This document shows, in pieces, positions 1 through 11,793 of a stretch of DNA of 64,000 nt. The notes under the pieces are model-generated. The model was not told the origin of the DNA. It saw only the letters and a list, made by a program, of their open reading frames with translations, and did not search any database. Each line of letters begins with the position of its first letter. Within the stretch, counting starts at the first letter, position 1. Origin of the DNA: Pectobacterium peruviense (GTDB taxonomy: Bacteria > Pseudomonadota > Gammaproteobacteria > Enterobacterales > Enterobacteriaceae); NCBI RefSeq assembly GCF_002847345.1, contig NZ_LXFV01000021.1, positions 1-64,000 of the forward strand, read 5' to 3'. The position numbers and the translations under genes are program-made.

Positions 1-138
1 CATACGAGATAACGTAGGGTCTTCGGTTGGCGCTACCGTCAAGCTTTCGATGTTGTAACCGCGCTGAGAAAACAGGCCGACAACACGGGACAAGGCGCCT
101 GATTCATTCTCAAGTAATACCGATAAAATCCGACGCAT
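1..138 (-). CDS. ilvH: Acetolactate synthase III small (regulatory) subunit, N-terminal part only
   Basis: Only the first 46 codons lie in the window; the gene runs off its left edge. The peptide begins [20 protein letters not shown] and continues with the [10 protein letters not shown] segment, which is the ACT domain of AHAS regulatory subunits and is nearly identical to E. coli IlvH as I remember it. This subunit stabilises and activates the IlvI catalytic subunit and carries the valine feedback site. The ATG lies two bases after the ilvI stop, so the pair is translationally coupled in one ilvIH operon. Identification is sure; completeness cannot be judged. Confidence 0.97.
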   Translation of the reverse strand, partial: MRRILSVLLENESGALSRVVGLFSQRGYNIESLTVAPTEDPTLSRM

Positions 139-140
139 GA

Positions 141-1859
141 TCAGGTCCTCTCCGTTTTGCTCAACCACATTTCATCCATCGCTCCGCCGCGAATCTGCAT
201 GGGGTAAACATGCTCGCTGCTATCGATGTTGATATCAACAAACACCAGACGATCTTTCTGCGCCAGGGCTTGCAACAGCTTACTTTCCAGTTCGTCCGGC
301 GTATCGATAGAAATCCCGACGTGACCGTACGCTTCAGCCAGCTTGACGAAATCCGGTAACGACTCCATATAAGAACTGGAATGGCGGCCAGAATAAATCA
401 TGTCCTGCCACTGCTTCACCATGCCGAGGAAACGGTTGTTCAGGTTGATCACCACAACTGGCAGATCATATTGCAGTGCCGTAGAAAGCTCCTGAATATT
501 CATCTGAATGCTGCCGTCACCCGTTACACAAATAACCGTTTCTTCCGGCAGCGCAAGCTTGATGCCCAATGCCGCAGGCAAGCCAAAGCCCATTGTGCCC
601 AAGCCACCGGAATTCACCCAACGGCGCGGTAAATCAAAAGGATAATACAGCGCAGCAAACATCTGGTGCTGGCCAACATCCGATGCCACATAGGCTTTAC
701 CTTCGGTCAGCCGATGCAGCGTTTCAATCACTGCCTGCGGTTTAATCTTGTCGCTTTCGGTGTTGTATTTCAGGCAGTGACGCCCACGCCACTGTTCGAT
801 ACCCTGCCACCAGTCGCGTAGCGCATCAAACTGCTGCGGTGCGCCATCCTGTGCCAGCAACTCCAGCATCAGGCTTAGCACCTGTTTAGCATCGCCAACA
901 ATCGGGATATCAGCGTTTACCGTTTTGGAAATCGACGCGGGATCGATATCAATATGCAACACCGTCGCATTCGGGCAGTACTTCGCCAAATTATTCGTCG
1001 TACGGTCGTCGAAGCGCACCCCTACTGCAAAAATCACATCGGCGTTATGCATAGCCATGTTGGCTTCATACGTCCCATGCATCCCCAGCATACCGAGGCA
1101 TTGACGGTGCGTTCCTGGGAAGCCCCCCAGCCCCATCAGGGAGGTTGTCACTGGCAGGTTAAGTTTTTCCGCCAGTGTCAGCAGCTCTTCGTGGCACTCT
1201 GCGTTAATCACGCCACCACCGCTGTAGATAATCGGTTTTTCTGCCGCTAGCAGGGTTTGCAGCGCGCGGCGAATCTGACCTTTGTGTCCTTGAACCGTTG
1301 GGCTATAAGAACGCATGCTGACGCTTTCAGGATAAACGTAAGGCAGTTTATTCGCCGGATTCATGATGTCTTTCGGCAGATCGACGACCACAGGTCCCGG
1401 ACGTCCGGTCGATGCCAGATAAAAGGCTTTTTTCAGGATCGTCGGGACATCTTCAGCTTTCTTGACCAGAAAACTGTGTTTCACGATAGGGCGGGAAATG
1501 CCCACCGTGTCGCACTCCTGAAAGGAATCATAGCCAATCAGCGAGGTGGCAACCTGACCGGACAACACCACCATAGGAATGGAGTCCATATACGCAGTGG
1601 CGATACCCGTGATGGCGTTTGTCGCACCGGGACCGGAAGTGACCAGCACGACGCCGACCTCACCTGTCGCACGCGCATAGCCATCAGCCATATGTACCGC
1701 ACCTTGCTCATGCCGCACCAAAATATGCTCGATACCGCCAACCGTATGCAGGGCATCGTAAATATCCAGCACCGCACCGCCCGGATAACCGAACACATGT
1801 TTTACGCCCTGATCGATCAACGATCGGACCACCATTTCGGCGCCTGACAACATCTCCAT
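141..1859 (-). CDS. ilvI: Acetolactate synthase III catalytic subunit
   Basis: This 572-residue thiamine-diphosphate enzyme condenses two pyruvates to acetolactate, or pyruvate with 2-ketobutyrate, the first common step of valine, leucine and isoleucine synthesis in the cytoplasm. The N-terminal TPP-binding domain has the catalytic glutamate in [15 protein letters not shown] (E51). A central domain follows, and the C-terminal domain carries the TPP/Mg motif GDGS...NLNN beginning at residue 447. Length matches E. coli IlvI (574). It is first in the ilvIH operon and ilvH follows after two bases. The long AT-rich region upstream is where Lrp would act by analogy with E. coli, but I did not map Lrp sites. 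A second isozyme, ilvBN, lies at 24.5 kb. Confidence 0.97.
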   Translation of the reverse strand: MEMLSGAEMVVRSLIDQGVKHVFGYPGGAVLDIYDALHTVGGIEHILVRHEQGAVHMADGYARATGEVGVVLVTSGPGATNAITGIATAYMDSIPMVVLSGQVATSLIGYDSFQECDTVGISRPIVKHSFLVKKAEDVPTILKKAFYLASTGRPGPVVVDLPKDIMNPANKLPYVYPESVSMRSYSPTVQGHKGQIRRALQTLLAAEKPIIYSGGGVINAECHEELLTLAEKLNLPVTTSLMGLGGFPGTHRQCLGMLGMHGTYEANMAMHNADVIFAVGVRFDDRTTNNLAKYCPNATVLHIDIDPASISKTVNADIPIVGDAKQVLSLMLELLAQDGAPQQFDALRDWWQGIEQWRGRHCLKYNTESDKIKPQAVIETLHRLTEGKAYVASDVGQHQMFAALYYPFDLPRRWVNSGGLGTMGFGLPAALGIKLALPEETVICVTGDGSIQMNIQELSTALQYDLPVVVINLNNRFLGMVKQWQDMIYSGRHSSSYMESLPDFVKLAEAYGHVGISIDTPDELESKLLQALAQKDRLVFVDINIDSSEHVYPMQIRGGAMDEMWLSKTERT

Positions 1860-2347
<488 letters not shown>

Positions 2348-4237
2348 TCAAGACTCTACGTACATCGCATCAATTTCCAACTGATAACGCTGGTTGATGA
2401 TCTTCCTACGTAGCTTGAGCGTTGGCGTCAGCTCCCCTTCTGCCATCGAAAACGGCACAGGCAATAACGTGAATTTCTTCACCTGCTCAACGCGGGAAAG
2501 CTCTTTCTGCATTTCCCGCAGGCGCTGCTCGAACAGTTCAATAATATGGCTATGCCGCAGCAGTTCCAGACGATCGTGGTACTTCAGGTTTATGGAATGA
2601 GCGTATTCTTCCAGCGCCTCGAAACAGGGAACGATCAGCGCAGACACGTACTTACGTGTGTCCGCGATAATAGCAACCTGTTCGATGAAACGATCCTGCC
2701 CCAGCGTGCCTTCCAGATGCTGCGGTGCGATATATTTACCGCCCGAGGTTTTCATCAGATCCTTCAACCGTTCGGTAATAAACAGGTTACCGTTGGCATC
2801 CAGCTCTCCCGCATCGCCGGTTTTCAACCAGCCGTCTTCGGTAAAGGTTTCTGCGGTTTCCTGCGGACGATGGAAATAACCCCGCATGATGGTTGCGCCA
2901 CGCACCTGGATCTCGTTTTCCTCGCCAATCCGAACCTCAATACCCGGTAACGGCGTACCAATAGAGCCCAAGCGGAATCGGCCTTCTTCCCAGCAGGAAA
3001 CCGTCGCACAGGTTTCGGTCATGCCGTAACCATAGATAATGCGAATCCCGATCGACCGGAAAAACAGAATGATATTGTCATCCAGTCGTGCGCCCGCAGC
3101 GGGCATGAAGCGGATCTCGCCCCCCAGAAGCTGGCGCAGTTTTCCTAGTACCAGTCTGTCAGCATAGTGATGCATGACGCGGCGAAAAAGTCCGCCCTTT
3201 TTCGTAGTATTGCTAGCCAGAAAAGCGCGTTGCCCCTGCGCAATAGCCCAGTTGAATAGCCGCTGACGATACCAAGGAGCCTGAGCCACTTTTTCATGGA
3301 TTGCGCTGTAAACTTTCTCATAAAAACGCGGTACGGCGCACATCACAGTAGGTTTCACCGCCAGCATCGCACCACGCACTAAATTCGTATCGCTGAGGTA
3401 CACGTTCTGTGCGCCACAGTGCATAACAACGAAACTCCAGGCGCGCTCGAAGACATGGGAAAGCGGCAAGAAGCAGAGTGAGACATCATTTGCGGACATG
3501 CTTAAGCGATCGTCGTGTAGCTTAAGTTGCATCGCCATGTTGGTGTAATCCAGCATGACGCCTTTCGGCTCACCAGTGGTGCCAGAGGTATAAATCAGCG
3601 TAAACAAATCGTTGAGATCGCGGCTGTCGATGCGCGTCTGCCATTCATCACGCCAAAAATCGTCTACGGTCTGCGCTTCAAACTCATGCAGCGATTGCAC
3701 AATATCGCTACCACGCAGATTGACGTATTTATCCATCACGATGATATTTCGCAACTGTGGGCAGGTATCGCGCAGCGCTAGCAGTGCATCCAACTGTTCC
3801 TGACCACCGACGAATATCGTACGGATATCGGCATCATTGATGATGAATGCCGCCTGCGCTGTCGTATTCGTGGCATAGATTGGCACGCTGATCGCACGCA
3901 GGTGCAGCAGTGCCAGATCGGCGAGCGACCAATTCATTGAGTTATGAGAGAAAATCGCGACCCGTTCCTGAACATCCAGCCCTAGCGCCAATAACCCACT
4001 GGCAATGCGTTGGATGCGCTGCCCAGCCTGAGTCCAGGTGAGCTGCTGTTCGCCCGCAGGCGTCCACTCGCGCAAAGTAATGCGACCCGCGCAGTGATTG
4101 ATCTGATCTTGAACCCGGTGAACCACATGGTATGGCTGTAAATGATTATTCATCTGTAAAAGAATTTCTAAGGGGAATGAATTTGACAGCGTTTCAGCGT
4201 ACAGCTGTACATTATTTGGCGTGCAGTCTACCGTCAT
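2348..4237 (-). CDS. AMP-forming long-chain fatty acid-CoA ligase (FAA1/FadD15-like)
   Basis: This is an adenylate-forming enzyme expected to activate a fatty acid with ATP and CoA. The family signature FTLIYTSGTTGEPKGVML lies near residues 212-229. Later motifs are YGYGMTET, the GWLKTGDAGELDANG segment and the DLMKTSGGKYIAPQ hinge, all typical of the COG1022 group of long-chain acyl-CoA synthetases. The full ORF is 629 residues. A start at MNNHLQPYHV (position 4153, 601 residues) is equally plausible, because neither ATG has a clear Shine-Dalgarno. The gene stands alone between the leu and ilvIH promoters, where E. coli carries leuO. Substrate is not deducible from sequence. Confidence 0.85.
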   Translation of the reverse strand: MTVDCTPNNVQLYAETLSNSFPLEILLQMNNHLQPYHVVHRVQDQINHCAGRITLREWTPAGEQQLTWTQAGQRIQRIASGLLALGLDVQERVAIFSHNSMNWSLADLALLHLRAISVPIYATNTTAQAAFIINDADIRTIFVGGQEQLDALLALRDTCPQLRNIIVMDKYVNLRGSDIVQSLHEFEAQTVDDFWRDEWQTRIDSRDLNDLFTLIYTSGTTGEPKGVMLDYTNMAMQLKLHDDRLSMSANDVSLCFLPLSHVFERAWSFVVMHCGAQNVYLSDTNLVRGAMLAVKPTVMCAVPRFYEKVYSAIHEKVAQAPWYRQRLFNWAIAQGQRAFLASNTTKKGGLFRRVMHHYADRLVLGKLRQLLGGEIRFMPAAGARLDDNIILFFRSIGIRIIYGYGMTETCATVSCWEEGRFRLGSIGTPLPGIEVRIGEENEIQVRGATIMRGYFHRPQETAETFTEDGWLKTGDAGELDANGNLFITERLKDLMKTSGGKYIAPQHLEGTLGQDRFIEQVAIIADTRKYVSALIVPCFEALEEYAHSINLKYHDRLELLRHSHIIELFEQRLREMQKELSRVEQVKKFTLLPVPFSMAEGELTPTLKLRRKIINQRYQLEIDAMYVES

Positions 4238-4318
4238 TGTTCAAAACCGCAACGATCTTTCGTTCATTCGCCGTTGGCTATCGCTGGTTTACTTGACGCA
4301 CGTCACACCAATCAAAAG

Positions 4319-4350
4319 TTGACATAACCCTGATAATCGCGTACCAATAA
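4319..4350 (+). promoter_or_regulatory. Probable leu operon promoter
   Basis: A perfect TTGACA hexamer at 4319-4324 is followed, after 17 bases, by TACCAA, with AATAAT a few bases further on as an alternative -10. It lies about 40-60 bp before the leader peptide. The position and -35 fit the leuLABCD promoter of enterobacteria. The -10 is weak, so the exact start of transcription is uncertain. Confidence 0.6.
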
Positions 4351-4386
4351 TGCAACACCGAATTTTAGATGACGAGACACGACACT

Positions 4387-4470
4387 ATGTTCAAGTTTAC
4401 TGTCCTACTAAGCCTACTACTAAACGCATCCTTCTTGCGCGGTAGGTTTGTGGGCAGAGTTCAGAACTAA
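4387..4470 (+). CDS. leuL: leu operon leader peptide
   Basis: This 27-residue leader (MFKFTVLLSLLLNASFLRG...) contains five rare CUA leucine codons in a six-codon run, with one serine codon between. It keeps the LLLNAS.LRGR core of E. coli LeuL. Ribosome stalling at these codons when leucyl-tRNA is scarce would prevent formation of the terminator at 4491-4520. An in-frame ATG at 4369 would give 33 residues beginning MTRHDT, closer to the MTH start of the E. coli peptide. Neither start has a strong ribosome binding site. Confidence 0.9.
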   Translation: MFKFTVLLSLLLNASFLRGRFVGRVQN

Positions 4471-4490
4471 GTTTCTCGCCACACGATACA

Positions 4491-4520
4491 AAAACCCGCG
4501 CTGATGCGCGGGTTTTTTTT
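4491..4520 (+). terminator. leu attenuator terminator
   Basis: AAACCCGCG and CGCGGGTTT pair around the loop CTGATG and are followed by a run of T residues. It lies 20 bp after the leader peptide stop and about 50 bp before leuA, the arrangement expected of transcription attenuation. Confidence 0.93.
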
Positions 4521-4568
4521 TACTCGCCGAGCGCTAAGTACAAATAGATACGACAAGGAAATAAACCG

Positions 4569-7255
<2,687 letters not shown>

Positions 7256-7257
7256 CC

Positions 7258-8658
7258 ATGGGTAAGACGTTATATCAAAAATTGTTCGACGCGCACATCG
7301 TTCATGAAGCGCCGAACGAAACACCGCTGCTGTATATCGATAGGCATCTGGTGCACGAAGTGACTTCTCCACAGGCGTTCGACGGCCTGCGCGCGATGGG
7401 CCGCAAGGTTCGTCAACCGGGGAAAACCTTCGCGACCATGGACCACAACGTGTCCACGCAGACCAAAGACATCAACGCCAGTGGCGAGATGGCTCGCATT
7501 CAGATGCAGGAGCTAATCAAGAACTGTGCGGAATTTGGCGTTCAGCTGTATGACCTGAATCACCCGTATCAAGGTATCGTTCACGTTATTGGCCCTGAAC
7601 AAGGGATGACGCTGCCAGGTATGACCATCGTTTGCGGTGACTCACACACCGCAACACACGGCGCGTTTGGCTCACTGGCCTTCGGCATCGGTACGTCGGA
7701 AGTGGAACATGTGCTGGCGACGCAAACCCTGAAACAGGGTCGCGCCAAAACCATGAAGATTGAAGTCACCGGCGATGCTGCACACGGCATCACCGCGAAA
7801 GACATCGTGCTGGCGATCATCGGTAAAACCGGTAGCGCAGGCGGCACCGGTCATGTAGTTGAATTCTGTGGTAAAGCCATTCGTGCGCTGAGCATGGAAG
7901 GCCGTATGACGCTGTGCAACATGGCCATTGAGATGGGCGCGAAGGCAGGTCTGGTTGCACCGGATGAAACCACTTTCAATTACCTGAAAGGTCGCCAGTT
8001 TGCCCCGAAAGACGCGAACTGGGATGCCGCCGTTGCATACTGGAGCACGTTGAAATCCGATGATGACGCGCAGTTCGACACTATCGTCACGCTGGACGCC
8101 GCGCAAATTGCACCACAGGTCACCTGGGGCACCAACCCCGGTCAGGTTATCGCCGTTAATCAGGAAATCCCTAGCCCTGATTCTTTCAGCGATCCGGTAG
8201 AACGCGCCTCTGCTGCCAAAGCGCTGGCCTATATGGATCTTCAACCCGGCATTAAACTGACCGACGTGAAGATCGATAAAGTCTTTATTGGTTCTTGCAC
8301 CAACTCGCGTATTGAAGATTTGCGTGCGGCGGCAGAAATCGCCAAAGGGCGTAAAGTTGCCGCAGGCGTTCAGGCTATCGTCGTACCCGGCTCCGGCCCG
8401 GTAAAAACCATGGCGGAGCTGGAAGGGCTGGATAAAGTATTCATCGAAGCCGGTTTTGAATGGCGCTTACCGGGCTGTTCTATGTGCCTGGCGATGAACA
8501 ATGACCGCCTGAACCCCGGCGAGCGTTGTGCATCAACCAGCAACCGTAACTTTGAAGGCCGTCAGGGGCGCGCTGGACGCACCCATCTGGTCAGCCCGGC
8601 AATGGCTGCGGCTGCGGCGGTGACGGGTCGCTTTGCCGACGTCCGCGAGTTGAATTAA
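7258..8658 (+). CDS. leuC: 3-isopropylmalate dehydratase large subunit
   Basis: With LeuD this aconitase-family subunit isomerises 2-isopropylmalate to 3-isopropylmalate. It is 466 residues and carries the [4Fe-4S] ligands: one cysteine in [15 protein letters not shown] and two in [11 protein letters not shown]. Substrate-site motifs include [10 protein letters not shown] and [14 protein letters not shown]. It lies two bases after leuB, and leuD starts 13 bases after its stop, so all four leu genes form one transcript. Confidence 0.98.
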   Translation: MGKTLYQKLFDAHIVHEAPNETPLLYIDRHLVHEVTSPQAFDGLRAMGRKVRQPGKTFATMDHNVSTQTKDINASGEMARIQMQELIKNCAEFGVQLYDLNHPYQGIVHVIGPEQGMTLPGMTIVCGDSHTATHGAFGSLAFGIGTSEVEHVLATQTLKQGRAKTMKIEVTGDAAHGITAKDIVLAIIGKTGSAGGTGHVVEFCGKAIRALSMEGRMTLCNMAIEMGAKAGLVAPDETTFNYLKGRQFAPKDANWDAAVAYWSTLKSDDDAQFDTIVTLDAAQIAPQVTWGTNPGQVIAVNQEIPSPDSFSDPVERASAAKALAYMDLQPGIKLTDVKIDKVFIGSCTNSRIEDLRAAAEIAKGRKVAAGVQAIVVPGSGPVKTMAELEGLDKVFIEAGFEWRLPGCSMCLAMNNDRLNPGERCASTSNRNFEGRQGRAGRTHLVSPAMAAAAAVTGRFADVRELN

Positions 8659-8671
8659 GAGAGAAACCGAC

Positions 8672-9274
8672 ATGGCTAAATTTACCCAACACACTGGTTT
8701 GGTGGTTCCTCTGGATGCCGCTAACGTCGATACCGATGCCATCATCCCCAAGCAGTTTCTGCAAAAGGTGACGCGTACTGGTTTCGGCCAACATCTGTTC
8801 CACGACTGGCGCTTTCTGGACGATGCTGGTCAACAGCCCAACCCTGAGTTTGTGCTGAACCAACCGCATTACAAAGGGGCGAGCATTCTGCTGGCACGCG
8901 AAAACTTCGGCTGTGGCTCTTCCCGTGAACACGCACCGTGGGCGCTGACCGATTACGGCTTCAGCGTCGTTATCGCCCCAAGCTTTGCCGATATTTTCTA
9001 TGGCAACTCGTTTAACAACCAACTGTTACCAGTGAAGTTGAGCGACGAGGAAGTGGATGAGCTGTTCAAGCTGGTGGACGGGCAGGAAGGAATTAACTTC
9101 ACGGTCGATCTAGAAAATCAGGTTGTTCAGGCGGGCAGCAAACGCTATCCGTTTGAAATCGACAGCTTCCGCCGTCACTGCATGATCAACGGGTTAGACA
9201 GCATCGGCCTGACGCTGCAACACGAAGCATCGATTACCGAGTATGAAAAGAATCAGCCTGCATTTTTGAACTGA
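8672..9274 (+). CDS. leuD: 3-isopropylmalate dehydratase small subunit
   Basis: This 200-residue swivel-domain subunit completes the LeuCD isomerase. Recognisable motifs are [14 protein letters not shown] near the start, [14 protein letters not shown], which holds the substrate-contacting loop, and [17 protein letters not shown]. The ATG has an AAGAGAGAAACC ribosome binding site. It is the last gene of the leu operon. Downstream come an imperfect palindromic element and a terminator with a U tract at 9480-9510. Confidence 0.97.
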   Translation: MAKFTQHTGLVVPLDAANVDTDAIIPKQFLQKVTRTGFGQHLFHDWRFLDDAGQQPNPEFVLNQPHYKGASILLARENFGCGSSREHAPWALTDYGFSVVIAPSFADIFYGNSFNNQLLPVKLSDEEVDELFKLVDGQEGINFTVDLENQVVQAGSKRYPFEIDSFRRHCMINGLDSIGLTLQHEASITEYEKNQPAFLN

Positions 9275-9288
9275 TTCAAGATTACAGA

Positions 9289-9326
9289 TAGCCCGAAGCC
9301 CATGCTTTATTGCGGGCTTCGGGGCT
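9289..9326 (+). repeat. Strong hairpin after leuD
   Basis: TAGCCCGAAGCCC and GGGCTTCGGGGCTA can pair across a loop of about 12 bases. There is no T run after it, so it may act as an mRNA-stabilising 3' hairpin or a weak terminator ahead of the better one at 9480. Confidence 0.6.
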
Positions 9327-9346
9327 AACAAAGTCCATCGAGCGGC

Positions 9347-9443
9347 AGTAACGGATAGATCGTAAAGACGCTGTAAACACATCCCTGTGCGCTCGGCTTG
9401 CGCCATCCATGGCGCAAACGCTTTACTCTTCTATTCCGTTACT
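9347..9443 (+). repeat. 97-bp palindromic element with nested inverted repeats
   Basis: The outer arms AGTAACGGATAGA...GTAAAG and CTTTAC...CTATTCCGTTACT are inverted copies with small gaps. A perfect inner palindrome GCGCCATCCATGGCGC lies at 9400-9415. It codes for nothing. Its form suggests a dispersed non-autonomous palindromic element, but no second copy occurs in this window. Confidence 0.65.
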
Positions 9444-9479
9444 CCCGTTTTCGTTCGGCAAATAGGTTTATCAACAGTC

Positions 9480-9510
9480 AGAGCCCGCACTTTACTGCGG
9501 GCTTTTTCTT
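9480..9510 (+). terminator. Probable leu operon terminator
   Basis: AGCCCGC and GCGGGCT enclose a loop of eight bases and are followed by TTTTCTTTT. It reads correctly for the leu direction. It sits just before the 3' end of the convergent azlD-like gene. Confidence 0.8.
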
Positions 9511-9526
9511 TTGGAAGAATGGGGGA

Positions 9527-9838
9527 TTACAGCAGCGAGGCTATCATATAAAAGGCCAGCATACTCAGAAGCACTGCGATCACAATATTTCTGATAAAAA
9601 ATGAAATCACGATACTCACGATTGCGCCGAGGAAATAAGGATTATCAGGAAAGGCGCGAATAACGCCGTGCTCCATTAAAATAATCGGCCCACAAATCGC
9701 AGTGAGTAAACAGGGTGCGGAATACTTTAAAGCACGATGGAGTAAAACAGGGATTTTTACCGGTACGGCAGGCTCAAGAAAAATATAGCGATTAAAAAAT
9801 ACGATCCCCGACAGAACGAATATCAATAACCAACTCAT
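9527..9838 (-). CDS. azlD: AzlD-family branched-chain amino acid transporter subunit
   Basis: This is a 103-residue, very hydrophobic protein with about four membrane segments, the size and pattern of AzlD. AzlD pairs with AzlC to export branched-chain amino acids in characterised systems; substrate here is inferred from family only. Its start overlaps the azlC stop by four bases, so the two are coupled. The neighbouring leu and ilv genes fit a role in relieving branched-chain amino acid excess. Confidence 0.85.
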   Translation of the reverse strand: MSWLLIFVLSGIVFFNRYIFLEPAVPVKIPVLLHRALKYSAPCLLTAICGPIILMEHGVIRAFPDNPYFLGAIVSIVISFFIRNIVIAVLLSMLAFYMIASLL

Positions 9839-10572
9839 TTTTCTTCCTTAAGCACAGATGCGATGAACACCGAGAAAAACATACCACCGACACCGGCAAT
9901 CGCGATGGCACCTTCTATCTTGAAATAGGTCAATAACATCGACAGCAGCAGAGAGAACAAAACGCCAGAGAAAGTACTGATCGTCTTGATCATCGGCACA
10001 ACGATGGTGATGAACGTAGCAACGATAGAGTAATCAAGGTGGTACTTATCTAAGTCAGGCACTGCAGACGCCATGAGCACGCCAAGAATGCTAAAGATAT
10101 TCCAAAAAATATAAAAGGTGACACCTGCACCGATTAAATAACTGGCGCTGACATTGTTTTTTCTATCTTTCTTTTCGCTGAGCGCAAAAAGTTCATCTGA
10201 TAATAAAAACCCAATAGGCAGTCGTTTTCTTAATTTCAAGGTTGAAACGTATTCTCGCAACGTCAGGCCATATATCAGGTGCTGTGCGGTGATAAAGAAA
10301 ACGGAGATTAATAGCGTCGCGACATTCGCCCCAGACATGAGCAACCCTAACGAGACTAATTGCGCCGCTCCCGCGAAAATAATGGCGGACATCCCGATAC
10401 TTTGCCCGACGGATAATCCCGATTGGATAGCCATCGAGCCAGCAAGAATCCCCCAGGGCACAACCGATAAACAGAGAGGAAGCATTTCAACCACGCCAGT
10501 CATAAAGTGCTTCCACGGGCTAACCGTGTCTGTAGCTGCCGACGATGAACGAGTTACGGTGTTTTCCATATA
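9835..10572 (-). CDS. azlC: AzlC-family branched-chain amino acid exporter, large subunit
   Basis: The protein has the AzlC N-terminal signature (SVVPWGILAGSMAIQSGLSVGQS) followed by the FAGAAQLVSLGL motif and several membrane spans. With the small subunit it would form an inner-membrane exporter. The chosen ATG (MENTVTRSS, 245 residues) follows AAGG at a good distance. An upstream in-frame ATG at 10587 has no ribosome binding site. It lies downstream of the AraC-family gene on the same strand, separated by a shortened ERIC element. Confidence 0.88.
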   Translation of the reverse strand, partial: YMENTVTRSSSAATDTVSPWKHFMTGVVEMLPLCLSVVPWGILAGSMAIQSGLSVGQSIGMSAIIFAGAAQLVSLGLLMSGANVATLLISVFFITAQHLIYGLTLREYVSTLKLRKRLPIGFLLSDELFALSEKKDRKNNVSASYLIGAGVTFYIFWNIFSILGVLMASAVPDLDKYHLDYSIVATFITIVVPMIKTISTFSGVLFSLLLSMLLTYFKIEGAIAIAGVGGMFFSVFIASVLKEEK

Positions 10573-10676
10573 ACCTTGCACTACCATAAATAAATCGATA
10601 GCGGGAAATTAACAAAACGTTTTTTAATAGTATTGGATAAAGTTGCTGCGCCTCAGAATAGAGAACGAGCCTATTA

Positions 10677-10757
10677 ATACCCTAAATAATTCGAGTTTCA
10701 GGACAAAACGTTAACGTTTTGAACAACGCACAGGCAACTTGAAGTATGACGGGTTAT
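10677..10757 (-). repeat. Internally deleted ERIC derivative with a perfect central palindrome
   Basis: The two ends match ERIC (ATACCCTAAATAATTCGAG on one side, GGCAACTTGAAGTATGACGG on the other). The central core is gone and is replaced by CAAAACGTTAACGTTTTG at 10704-10721, an 18-bp perfect palindrome. The element is about 80 bp and its end overlaps the stop codon of the AraC-family gene. Confidence 0.8.
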
Positions 10758-11590
10758 GCGTTGCCTTTAGCAAACTCGCCTGGCGTCAGCCCCAACGAAT
10801 TTTTGAAATGACGATGGAAGTGACTCTGGTCGGTAAACCCACACTGCACCGACACATCAAGAATAGTATTGCCTTTACGCAATAGGCCTTTAGCCTTGCG
10901 CAGACGCGCTTGAATCAAGTAAGCGTGAGGTGTAATACCAACAACCGCTTTAAACTGCCGTAAGAAGTGCCACACACTCAGTTCAGCGAGTTCTGCCAGT
11001 TCAACAAGAGCCAGTTCTCTCTCAGGATAGCTGTCCATAAAGGCTTTAACATTCAATATGTTTTGAGTCGCAATGGGAAGCATCTGTGGCGTCAGGCGAG
11101 TCTTGCTATAGCGCATCGTCAACCAGGTTAATGAAGACAGCAGCAGCGTTTCTTTCAATAGCATATTGCCCGGTTGAGCAAGCATATTGAACGTCATCAG
11201 TAACTGATCCGCCAGCCCGGGGTCGTGAACAACGGCATCAGGAAACCATGGAATGGCGTCCTTTGAGCGGTGAATATCCTGATTAATCGAACGAAAAAGA
11301 TCGGGATGAGGATAAATGGCTCGATAGGCCCAGCCGGTTTCTACCTCAGAACTTCCCGTATGCACATCGTCCGCATTCACCAGGATGATGTCGCCTTTCG
11401 GCGCAACGTGCTCTGCACCTGAACGATAAAAGCGTTGAGCACCCTGCTCAATCACGCTGATGCAATAGGTATCATGAACATGACGAGGAAAACGCTGCTG
11501 GTAGTACTGCGCCTGCAACATATCCAGACCGCCGAGTGCGTCAAGGTGCCTGAAGTTTGTCTGCTCTTGCGCAACCGGCTTTTTATGCAC
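10754..11590 (-). CDS. AraC-family transcriptional regulator with cupin sensor domain
   Basis: The 278-residue protein has an N-terminal cupin-like sensor (residues about 20-120, with the FPRHVHDTYCISVIEQGAQRF strand pattern). A C-terminal AraC DNA-binding domain of two helix-turn-helix units ends with the family signature VSVQCGFTDQSHFHRHFKNSLGLTPGEF. The effector is unknown. The azlCD exporter genes lie immediately downstream on the same strand, so it may control them. That is inference from position. The stop codon lies inside the end of the shortened ERIC element. Confidence 0.88.
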   Translation of the reverse strand: MHKKPVAQEQTNFRHLDALGGLDMLQAQYYQQRFPRHVHDTYCISVIEQGAQRFYRSGAEHVAPKGDIILVNADDVHTGSSEVETGWAYRAIYPHPDLFRSINQDIHRSKDAIPWFPDAVVHDPGLADQLLMTFNMLAQPGNMLLKETLLLSSLTWLTMRYSKTRLTPQMLPIATQNILNVKAFMDSYPERELALVELAELAELSVWHFLRQFKAVVGITPHAYLIQARLRKAKGLLRKGNTILDVSVQCGFTDQSHFHRHFKNSLGLTPGEFAKGNA

Positions 11591-11726
11591 GCATCAATCC
11601 TCTTGTCGTTTGTACAAAATTGCTCTGGCAGAGTAGCAATAGCGAAGCTTCATCATCCAGAAACAGTGTACCTGTTTCATTGATTCTATCAGAAGCGGAT
11701 TAACATCCCATGCTGGAAAAACGTCG

Positions 11727-11757
11727 AAAAAAAAGCCAGCGACACAAGCCGCCGGCG
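11727..11757 (-). terminator. Terminator of the chemoreceptor gene
   Basis: On the minus strand GCCGGCG and CGCTGGC pair (one G-U) around GCTTGTGT and are followed by eight T residues. It lies about 40 bp after the chemoreceptor stop. Confidence 0.85.
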
Positions 11758-11793
11758 TTCAATGATACATCTCTGGATTTTCTACCAACGGGA

